Part shown: positions 1 through 5,288 of the stretch, in pieces
How positions within the stretch are numbered: the first letter of the stretch is position 1
How the letters are laid out: every line of letters starts with the position of its first letter
From: ATZT02 sp964655115
GTDB lineage: Bacteria; Actinomycetota; Actinomycetes; S36-B12; UBA5976
DNA length: 5,288 nucleotides
NCBI GenBank assembly: GCA_964655115.1
Contig: CAZZKM010000047.1
Span: 1 to 5,288, forward strand
Direction: 5' to 3'
Notes under the pieces: model-generated
What the model was told of the DNA's origin: nothing
Database searches by the model: none
The model's input: the letters and a program-made list of their open reading frames with translations, nothing else
Program-made: the position numbers and the translations under genes

Positions 1-1934
1 CGAGAAACTGAATGTTTTTCTTGATATTCACTCATATCAATTCGCACAATTGCTTTTTCATCATCAAATAAAAATTCTGCTAACGCTTTTGCTAATTCAG
101 TTTTACCTACTCCAGTTGGTCCTAAGAATAAAAATGATCCAGTTGGTCTATTTGGATCAGAAATACCTGCTCGAGATCTTCTAATGGCATCAGAAACAAC
201 TGTTAAAGCTTTATTTTGTCCAACAACTCTTTTACCTAATTCATTTTCTAAATTTAGTAATTTAGAACTTTCTCCTTCTAATAACTTGCCTACAGGAATT
301 CCTGTCCAGTTAGCAACTACTTCAGCAACTTCTGCAGCAGTTACTTCTTCTGCCACCATTTGAGAAGATTTTGTGGCATCTTCTCTTGCTTTTGCTAATT
401 GGTTTTCTAATTCACGCATTTGACCATACATTAATTTCGAAGCTTTTTCTAAATCACCTTCACGTTGTGCTTTTTCAATTTCAGTCCTGGTTGAATCTAT
501 TTGTTTAGTTAATTCACCAACACGATCTAAGGAACTTCTTTCTTGTTGCCATTTAGTTCTTAATTCTTGAAGTTTCTTTTTATTTTCTGTTAGTTCTTCG
601 CGTAATTTTCCTAAACGATCTTTACTTGCAGCATCTTCTTCATTAGCTAAAGCAAATTCTTCCATCATTAATCGATCAACTTGACGTTGTAGTTGGTCAA
701 GTTCTTCTGGGCTTGAATCAATTTCCATTCTTAATCTGGAAGCAGATTCATCAATTAAGTCAATTGCTTTATCTGGTAAAAATCTTGAAGTTATATATCT
801 ATTAGATAAAGTTGCTGCTGCCACAATTGCATTATCTGCAATTGAAACTTTATGGTGCGCTTCATAACGTTCTTTAAGTCCGCGAAGAATAGAAATAGTG
901 TCTTCCACACTAGGTTCACCTACAAATACTTGTTGAAATCTTCTTTCTAATGCAGGATCTTTTTCAATTCTTTCTCTAAATTCATCAAGTGTTGTTGCAC
1001 CAATCATGCGTAATTCTCCACGAGCCAACATTGGTTTTAACATGTTGCCTGCATCCATGGCACCTTCACCAGTTGCACCTGCTCCAACTACCGTGTGCAT
1101 TTCGTCTATGAAAGTAATAATTTGTCCACCAGAATTTTTTATTTCTTCTAAAACTGATTTCAATCTTTCTTCAAATTCACCGCGATACTTTGCTCCTGCA
1201 ATCATTCCTGCTAAATCTAAGGAAATTAATTTTTTCCCTTTTAATTGATCTGGCACATCTCCTGCCACAATTCTTTGAGCAAGACCTTCTACTACTGCAG
1301 TTTTTCCAACACCAGGTTCTCCAATTAAGACTGGATTATTTTTGGTTCTTCTTGATAAAACTTGAATCACTCGTCTGATTTCTTGATCTCTACCAATGAC
1401 TGGATCTAATTTTCCTTCTCTAGCGCGATTTGTTAAATCCACCCCAAATTTTTCTAAAGCTTGAAATGTATCTTCTGGATTTTGGGAAGTAATTTTTTTG
1501 TCTCCCATAATTAAATTTAACTGTTCTTCTAATTTTGTACTAGTAATTTGAAGTTCGGTTAATAAATTACTTGCTTCATTTTTAGATTTACTTAAGGCAA
1601 TAAGTAAAGATTCAGTGGATAAAAATTCATCCCCTTTATTTGTGGCAATTTGTTCAGCATCTTGCAAGATTTGGTAGGTATTTCTTGATAATTGTGGAGT
1701 TGAAACACTAGAACCTGATGCTTGAGGTAATTTATTTAAAGAAGTAATTACATTACTTCTTAATTTATTTAAATCAACATTTAAATTTTTTAATAAATTA
1801 ATATGAATACTTTCTTCATTATTTTCTAATAATGCGTTTAGTAAATGAATTGGTTCCACATTGGGATTACCTAAGGTGGCGGCTTTTTTAACGCTATTTC
1901 CTAATATTTCATTAGTTTTATTTGTGTATTGCAC
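1..1934 (-). CDS. clpB: ATP-dependent disaggregase ClpB (Hsp100), 3' end outside window
   Basis: Hexameric AAA+ unfoldase that threads aggregated proteins through its pore, working with DnaK, DnaJ and GrpE. 644 residues are visible of about 860; the rest of the second AAA+ module is beyond the left edge. Order: N-terminal domain with two Clp repeats (about 1-145); AAA1 with Walker A GEPGVGKT (205-212), pore-loop KYRG (249-252), Walker B ITFIDE (273-278) and arginine fingers in ALERRFQ (R331, R332); the coiled-coil M-domain that binds DnaK (about 405-525); the WTGIPVGKLLEGE linker (543-555); and AAA2 Walker A GPTGVGKT (605-612). The M-domain distinguishes ClpB from ClpA, and the spacing matches E. 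coli ClpB closely. The GTG start lies 4 nt after the hspR stop with a good Shine-Dalgarno sequence; the N-terminal MQYTNKTNEIL aligns with the family start. The codons for the N-domain are very AT-rich. No separate promoter is seen. Confidence 0.97.
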   Translation of the reverse strand, partial: MQYTNKTNEILGNSVKKAATLGNPNVEPIHLLNALLENNEESIHINLLKNLNVDLNKLRSNVITSLNKLPQASGSSVSTPQLSRNTYQILQDAEQIATNKGDEFLSTESLLIALSKSKNEASNLLTELQITSTKLEEQLNLIMGDKKITSQNPEDTFQALEKFGVDLTNRAREGKLDPVIGRDQEIRRVIQVLSRRTKNNPVLIGEPGVGKTAVVEGLAQRIVAGDVPDQLKGKKLISLDLAGMIAGAKYRGEFEERLKSVLEEIKNSGGQIITFIDEMHTVVGAGATGEGAMDAGNMLKPMLARGELRMIGATTLDEFRERIEKDPALERRFQQVFVGEPSVEDTISILRGLKERYEAHHKVSIADNAIVAAATLSNRYITSRFLPDKAIDLIDESASRLRMEIDSSPEELDQLQRQVDRLMMEEFALANEEDAASKDRLGKLREELTENKKKLQELRTKWQQERSSLDRVGELTKQIDSTRTEIEKAQREGDLEKASKLMYGQMRELENQLAKAREDATKSSQMVAEEVTAAEVAEVVANWTGIPVGKLLEGESSKLLNLENELGKRVVGQNKALTVVSDAIRRSRAGISDPNRPTGSFLFLGPTGVGKTELAKALAEFLFDDEKAIVRIDMSEYQEKHSVS

Positions 1935-1938
1935 TTTC

Positions 1939-2295
1939 TTAACCTCTTTGTACTCTTCTTGATTTCCACAATTCGACATCAGTTGAATTAACTGGTCTAA
2001 TTCCACTTGCAAGTTTTGCTTCTAGCGCTCTTATGTGATTTTCTAAAAGAAGTATTCTTTTGACTCCTTCCAAATTAACTCCTTCAGCAGTTAATTGAGC
2101 AACATATTTTAATTTGGCAATATCAATGCGTGAATAAAGTCTTCGAGAACCACCTTGGCGAGAAGGTGAAACTATTCCTAATTTGTCGTATTGACGAAGT
2201 GTTTGAGGATGCAATCCACTTAATTCAGCTGCAATCGAAATTGCAAATACTGGAACATGATCTTCCACACCACGATAATTTTTCTTTTGAGTCAT
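1939..2295 (-). CDS. hspR: Heat-shock repressor HspR (MerR family)
   Basis: DNA-binding repressor of the dnaK regulon; in Streptomyces and Mycobacterium it binds HAIR inverted repeats and needs DnaK as co-repressor. The protein has 118 residues. The MerR-type helix-turn-helix covers about 16-43 with AAELSGLHPQTLRQYDKLG (22-40). The wing follows with GGSRRLYS (48-55), then EGVNLEGVKRI (71-81), a hallmark of the HspR subgroup, and a short coiled-coil region (about 82-97). No effector-binding domain is present, as expected for HspR. The C-terminus VELWKSRR corresponds to the WKPRR end of the mycobacterial protein but carries four further residues, VQRG. It is somewhat shorter than the mycobacterial protein (about 126), mostly after the coiled coil. 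ATG start, 2 nt after the dnaJ stop; the TAA stop lies 4 nt before clpB. The related HspR of epsilonproteobacteria is excluded by the gene order. Confidence 0.95.
   Translation of the reverse strand: MTQKKNYRGVEDHVPVFAISIAAELSGLHPQTLRQYDKLGIVSPSRQGGSRRLYSRIDIAKLKYVAQLTAEGVNLEGVKRILLLENHIRALEAKLASGIRPVNSTDVELWKSRRVQRG
1943..1947 (-). promoter_or_regulatory. Shine-Dalgarno of clpB inside the hspR 3' end
   Basis: AGAGG on the minus strand lies 8 nt before the clpB GTG at 1934 and supports that start. It is encoded by the last Arg-Gly codons of hspR, which lie in the four-residue extension past the conserved WKxRR end. The wider string AAAGAGGT also occurs before dnaJ. Confidence 0.8.
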
Positions 2296-2297
2296 AA

Positions 2298-3434
2298 TTA
2301 TCGTTTCCTTCTGGCATTAAGGGCAATAATTTCTGCTCGAGGATTATCGTGAGTGACTTCTTTGGCATATTCTTCTAATAAATCTTTAGCTTTACCTTGA
2401 ATGTTTTGTGGAACTACAACTTCAACTTTTACTAATAAATCACCTTTGCCACCACTAGCTTTTGGCATACCTTCATTTTTAACTCTAAAGATTCGACCAT
2501 TTTGAGTGTTTGCAGGAATTTTTAGAGTAACGGTTGTGCCAGTTGGCACAGGTATTGCAATTTGAGAACCAAATACTGCTTCGTCATAACGAACTGGAAT
2601 GGTAATTCGAACATTGTCTTGATCTCTTTCAAAGATTTCGTCATTTTTAACAAAAACGTGAACGATTAAATCTCCAGCTTCTCCGCCTCTTTCTCCTGGT
2701 TCACCTTTTCCTTTAAGTCTTAATTTGGAACTATTTTTAATTCCAGCAGGAATTCTTGCTGTGATGGTTCTTGTTTCATTAACAATTCCTGTTCCTTTGC
2801 AAGCAGGATCTTTTTGTTCAACAATTCGACCACTGCCATAACAAACAGAACAAGTATCGGCAAAACCAAAACCGCCTGCATTTCGCATTGTTTGCCCAGT
2901 GCCATTGCACGATGCACATTTCTTAGGAGTTGTTCCCGGTTTTGCGCCAGTTCCTTTACAAGTAGAACAAGTAGTTTCACCTCTTAAAGTAATTGGCAAA
3001 GTTGTTCCTTCAAGACAATCATTAAAAGAAATTGTTACTTCAGTTTCTAAATCAGAACCTCGTCTAGATCTTTGACGACGATTATTTCCCCCGAATAAAT
3101 CACCTAAATTAAATCCACCTAAAACATCTTCTAAATTAATATTGAAACCTTGAGCATTTCCCATATTTCTTGGATCAAATCCACCAAACCCACCAGCACT
3201 TGCACCATAAGTTCTTATTTGGTCATACTCGGCGCGTTTCTTTGAATCAGATAACACGTCATAGGCTTCAGAAACTTCTTTAAATTTTTCTTCAGCATTT
3301 TTATCTTTATTTGTATCAGGATGAAGTTCGCGAGCAAGTTTTCTATATTTCTTTTTTAATGTTGCATCATCAACATCTTTACTTACGCCAAGAATTGAAT
3401 AGTAATCTTTTTCTAAATAATCTTTTGCACTCAA
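2298..3434 (-). CDS. dnaJ: Chaperone protein DnaJ (class A Hsp40), with altered zinc motif IV
   Basis: J-domain co-chaperone that delivers clients to DnaK and stimulates its ATPase. The protein has 378 residues, usual for class A. The J-domain (about 10-75) keeps the essential HPD (38-40). A Gly/Phe-rich linker follows (about 77-116), then a cysteine-rich domain (about 156-216), two beta-sandwich substrate domains and a C-terminal tail. Zinc motifs I-III are complete: CSTCKGTG (156-163), CASCNGTG (173-180) and CSVCYGSG (195-202). Motif IV reads DPACKGTG (209-216), so the first of its two cysteines is Asp209. Motif IV pairs with motif I in zinc centre I; centre II looks intact. The start is TTG: it has a strong Shine-Dalgarno sequence, the codon just before it in frame is TAA, and it opens directly into the expected N-terminus. 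This resembles actinobacterial DnaJ1 (encoded beside dnaK) rather than the separate DnaJ2, by position and Gly/Phe content. Confidence 0.97.
   Translation of the reverse strand: MSAKDYLEKDYYSILGVSKDVDDATLKKKYRKLARELHPDTNKDKNAEEKFKEVSEAYDVLSDSKKRAEYDQIRTYGASAGGFGGFDPRNMGNAQGFNINLEDVLGGFNLGDLFGGNNRRQRSRRGSDLETEVTISFNDCLEGTTLPITLRGETTCSTCKGTGAKPGTTPKKCASCNGTGQTMRNAGGFGFADTCSVCYGSGRIVEQKDPACKGTGIVNETRTITARIPAGIKNSSKLRLKGKGEPGERGGEAGDLIVHVFVKNDEIFERDQDNVRITIPVRYDEAVFGSQIAIPVPTGTTVTLKIPANTQNGRIFRVKNEGMPKASGGKGDLLVKVEVVVPQNIQGKAKDLLEEYAKEVTHDNPRAEIIALNARRKR
2306..2312 (-). promoter_or_regulatory. Shine-Dalgarno of hspR inside the dnaJ 3' end
   Basis: AGAAGGA on the minus strand lies 10 nt before the hspR ATG and is formed by the codons for Arg-Arg-Lys at the DnaJ C-terminus. 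The spacing is slightly long. Translation of hspR is probably coupled to dnaJ because only TT separates the dnaJ stop from the ATG. Confidence 0.65.
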
Positions 3435-3441
3435 TTACTAT

Positions 3442-3448
3442 TCACCTC
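3442..3448 (-). promoter_or_regulatory. Strong Shine-Dalgarno that decides the dnaJ TTG start
   Basis: GAGGTGA on the minus strand matches the 16S anti-Shine-Dalgarno well and ends 7 nt before the TTG at 3434. An in-frame TAA directly precedes that TTG, so no upstream start is possible. The site sits in the only real intergenic gap in the window (25 nt, purine-rich). Confidence 0.85.
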
Positions 3449-3459
3449 TTTTTTTATCT

Positions 3460-4029
3460 TTAAGCTTTTGGTTGTTTAACTACAACTCGAGCCGGACGAA
3501 GAATTCTTTCACCAACTTTGTAGCCAACTTGGGCAACAGTTGCTATTTTTTGCTCACTTACACTTTCATCTTCCATGGTGGAAAGTGCTTCATGAATACT
3601 TGGATCAAAGATTTCTTCAACTTGTCCAAAATGTTCAAGTCCTAATCTTTTAACAACTGTGTTTAATGCATCTGCAACTGTAGAAAATGTTCCAGTTAGA
3701 TCACCAAATTCTTTGGCGCGAGAAATATCGTCCAGAATCGGAATTAGTTGTTCTAACACATTTGCAGTTGATAATTCGCGAAATAACTCTTTGTCGCGAT
3801 CTACTCTTTTTCGATAATTTGCATATTCTGCAGTTATGCGTTGTAGATCAGAAGTTAGTTCAGCAATTTTTTCTGAAGTCTTATCAAGGCCAAGATCAGC
3901 GACATCATTTGCTGATTGGTCAGCCCCAGTTTCTACTCGAGGCTGACCGGTTTCAGGATCAATACGACGTTTGTCGCTAATCTTTACGCCTTCGCTTGAC
4001 TCTTCGTTTAGCTCAGACGCATTGCTCAC
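3460..4029 (-). CDS. grpE: Nucleotide exchange factor GrpE
   Basis: Homodimeric co-chaperone that releases ADP from DnaK and so resets the folding cycle. The protein has 189 residues, normal for the family. A polar, disordered N-terminus carries the actinobacterial-type segment DKRRIDPETGQPR (19-31). A long coiled-coil helix (about 50-85) ends in the conserved ANYRKRVDRD. A helical-bundle part contains VLEQLIPILDDI (91-102). The C-terminal beta domain that contacts the DnaK ATPase lobe (about 135-189) has FDPSIHEAL (141-149) and GYKVGERILRPARV. The start is a GTG whose last bases form the dnaK stop (GTGA, four-base overlap), which suggests translational coupling and stoichiometric synthesis. 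The DNA for the N-terminal half is richer in GC than the rest of the operon. The stop is TAA, 25 nt before dnaJ. Confidence 0.97.
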   Translation of the reverse strand: MSNASELNEESSEGVKISDKRRIDPETGQPRVETGADQSANDVADLGLDKTSEKIAELTSDLQRITAEYANYRKRVDRDKELFRELSTANVLEQLIPILDDISRAKEFGDLTGTFSTVADALNTVVKRLGLEHFGQVEEIFDPSIHEALSTMEDESVSEQKIATVAQVGYKVGERILRPARVVVKQPKA

Positions 4030-5288
4030 TTGTTATTAGCTCCTTCGTCAACAATTTCTGCATCAACAATGTCTTCGTTGTTGTTTTCAGAAGTTGCTCC
4101 ATCTTGAGCAGCACTCGCATTTTGTGCTTGCTCTTGATACATCGCAGCACCTACTGCTTGGGATGCTTGAGCAACTGTTTCCATCGCAGTTTTAATCGCT
4201 GCAATATCAGTTCCTTCTAATGCTTTTTTCAAAGTATTTAAAGGCTCTTCCACATTTGCTTTAGCATCTGCAGGAATTTTTTCTGCGTTATCTTTTAAGA
4301 ATTTTTCAGTTTGGTAAACAAGACTTTCTGCACCATTTCTGACATCTGCTTCTTCTTTACGCTTCTTATCTTCTTCAGCGTGAGCTTCAGCATCTTTCAT
4401 CATGCGATCAATTTCTTCTTTACTTAGTCCTGATCCACCAGTAATTGTCATGGATTGTTCTTTACCTGTGCCTAAATCTTTAGCACTTACATGCACAATT
4501 CCGTTGGCATCAATATCGAAAGCTACTTCGATTTGTGGGATTCCTCTTGGAGCAGGTGGTAAACCTGTTAAATCAAACGTGCCAAGATTTTTGTTGTAAG
4601 CAGCAATTTCTCGTTCTCCTTGGAAAACTTTGATTTGCACACTTGGTTGATTATCTTCAGCGGTAGTAAAAATTTCAGAACGTTTGGTTGGAATTGTGGT
4701 GTTACGTTCAATTAACTTGGTCATAACTCCACCTTTAGTTTCAATACCTAAAGAAAGTGGTGTCACATCAAGTAACAAAACATCTTTAACTTCACCTTTT
4801 AATACACCTGCTTGTAATGCTGCACCAATAGAAACAACTTCGTCTGGGTTAACAGATTTATTTGGTTCTTTACCAGTTAATTTCTTAACTAAATCTGTAA
4901 CTTGAGGCATACGAGTTGATCCACCAACTAATACAACTTGATTTATTTTTTCTTTTGCAATTCCTGAATCTTTGATTACTTGTTCAACAGGATTTTTTGT
5001 GCGATCTAATAAATCTTGTGTCATTGATTCAAATTGTGCACGAGTTAGTGTTTCATCTAAATGCAATGGACCAGCTTGTGATGCTGTTATGTAAGGCAAA
5101 TTAATGTTTGTTGAAGTTGAAGAAGACAATTCAATTTTTGCTTTTTCTGCAGCTTCTTTCAAACGTTGTAATGCCATGTTGTCTTTAGAAAGATCAACAC
5201 CATTTTTGTTTTTAAATTCAGTGACCATCCAATTGATGATTTTTTCATCCCAATCATCGCCACCTAATTTGTTATCACCTGCTGTTGC
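4026..5288 (-). CDS. dnaK: Chaperone protein DnaK (Hsp70), 5' end outside window
   Basis: Cytosolic Hsp70 chaperone that binds exposed hydrophobic segments in an ATP-driven cycle with DnaJ and GrpE. The reading frame is open to the right edge, so the gene is partial: 420 residues are visible and, judged against about 620 for actinobacterial DnaK, roughly 200 N-terminal residues are missing, including the phosphate-binding loops of the first ATPase lobe. Visible landmarks, numbered from the edge: GDNKLGGDDWD (4-14), the adenosine-site segment VGGSTRMP (121-128), the interdomain linker DVLLLDVTP (169-177), the beta-sandwich substrate-binding domain (about 178-285), the helical lid (about 288-385) and an acidic tail containing EDIVDAEIVDE (405-415). 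An ATG at 5228 falls inside the conserved ATPase domain and is not the start. The stop TGA overlaps the grpE GTG. In actinobacteria DnaK also acts as HspR co-repressor. Identification is secure. Confidence 0.98.
   Translation of the reverse strand, partial: ATAGDNKLGGDDWDEKIINWMVTEFKNKNGVDLSKDNMALQRLKEAAEKAKIELSSSTSTNINLPYITASQAGPLHLDETLTRAQFESMTQDLLDRTKNPVEQVIKDSGIAKEKINQVVLVGGSTRMPQVTDLVKKLTGKEPNKSVNPDEVVSIGAALQAGVLKGEVKDVLLLDVTPLSLGIETKGGVMTKLIERNTTIPTKRSEIFTTAEDNQPSVQIKVFQGEREIAAYNKNLGTFDLTGLPPAPRGIPQIEVAFDIDANGIVHVSAKDLGTGKEQSMTITGGSGLSKEEIDRMMKDAEAHAEEDKKRKEEADVRNGAESLVYQTEKFLKDNAEKIPADAKANVEEPLNTLKKALEGTDIAAIKTAMETVAQASQAVGAAMYQEQAQNASAAQDGATSENNNEDIVDAEIVDEGANNK
4040..4046 (-). promoter_or_regulatory. 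Shine-Dalgarno of grpE inside the dnaK 3' end
   Basis: GAAGGAG on the minus strand lies 10 nt before the grpE GTG. It is made from the dnaK codons for Glu-Gly-Ala near the C-terminus. Together with the GTGA stop/start overlap it supports GTG at 4029 as the grpE start and coupled translation. Confidence 0.8.

Noticed and set aside
1006..1378. Plus-strand open frames of 80 and 62 codons opposite clpB
   Set aside because: They lie antisense to the highly conserved AAA1 module, have no recognisable domain and no convincing ribosome site. They are shadows of clpB.
1506..1508. Internal ATG of clpB (Met144-region start near codon 143) as a short ClpB isoform start like that of E. coli
   Set aside because: The position is similar to the known E. 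coli internal start, but no good Shine-Dalgarno precedes it, so an isoform cannot be supported.
2720..2980. Minus-strand 86-codon frame inside dnaJ in another frame
   Set aside because: It overlaps the zinc-finger region, whose motifs are clear in the dnaJ frame; the alternative frame has no recognisable features.
3431..3445. Five-codon leader frame (GTG to TGA) overlapping the dnaJ start
   Set aside because: Its GTG lies within the dnaJ Shine-Dalgarno itself and has no ribosome site of its own; chance is the better explanation.
3435..3459. Possible terminator or operator in the grpE-dnaJ gap
   Set aside because: The 25 nt are purine-rich and hold only the dnaJ Shine-Dalgarno; no inverted repeat or T-tract hairpin is present on the coding strand.
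4103..4117. CTTGAG followed by ACTCG, resembling a HAIR operator
   Set aside because: The half-sites are about 4 nt apart instead of 7, the second is incomplete, and the site is inside the dnaK coding region. It reads as ordinary codons.
3687..4220. Plus-strand open frames of 97 and 74 codons opposite grpE and the dnaK end
   Set aside because: Antisense to well-conserved genes, no family resemblance and low-complexity composition typical of a mirrored frame.
4402..4905. Plus-strand open frames of 65 and 73 codons opposite dnaK
   Set aside because: They mirror the conserved DnaK substrate-binding and ATPase regions; no independent coding evidence.
5226..5228. ATG as start of a 400-residue protein
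   Set aside because: The frame is open upstream to the window edge and encodes conserved DnaK sequence there (GDNKLGGDDWD), so this is an internal Met.

Overview
The window is one densely packed, wholly minus-strand heat-shock chaperone operon. Read in transcription order from the right edge, it holds dnaK (5' end outside the window), grpE, dnaJ, hspR and clpB (3' end outside). No plus-strand gene, RNA gene, mobile element, CRISPR array or intergenic stretch is visible. The longest gap between genes is 25 nt (grpE to dnaJ), so there is no gene-free region above 300 bases.

Organism: the order dnaK-grpE-dnaJ followed by a MerR-type HspR repressor is the classical actinobacterial dnaK operon. 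The GrpE N-terminus (DKRRIDPETGQPR) and the HspR sequence also look actinobacterial. The DNA is AT-rich with many TTA, AAT and AAA codons, unlike high-GC Streptomyces or Mycobacterium. With the compact spacing this suggests a small-genome, AT-rich actinobacterium of the kind found in marine or fresh water. That placement is inference. The genetic code is standard: TGG encodes Trp, and TGA is the dnaK stop.

Layout: dnaK (4026-5288) overlaps grpE (3460-4029) by four bases. dnaJ (2298-3434) follows after 25 nt from a TTG start, hspR (1939-2295) after 2 nt, and clpB (1-1934) after 4 nt from a GTG start. Three of the four visible starts are not ATG. In three of the four junctions the Shine-Dalgarno sequence lies inside the last codons of the upstream gene.

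How it works together: DnaK, its J-protein DnaJ and its nucleotide exchange factor GrpE form the Hsp70 folding cycle. ClpB is the AAA+ disaggregase that works with that cycle on aggregated protein. HspR is the repressor, which in characterised actinobacteria binds HAIR operators and uses DnaK as co-repressor. Having repressor, co-repressor and disaggregase in one transcript would make a self-contained feedback loop. The operator and promoter would lie upstream of dnaK, outside the window.

I see no new system here. The points most worth a second look are a DnaJ zinc-finger motif that lacks one of its eight cysteine ligands (Asp instead), clpB placed directly behind hspR, and a shortened HspR with a modified C-terminal tail.
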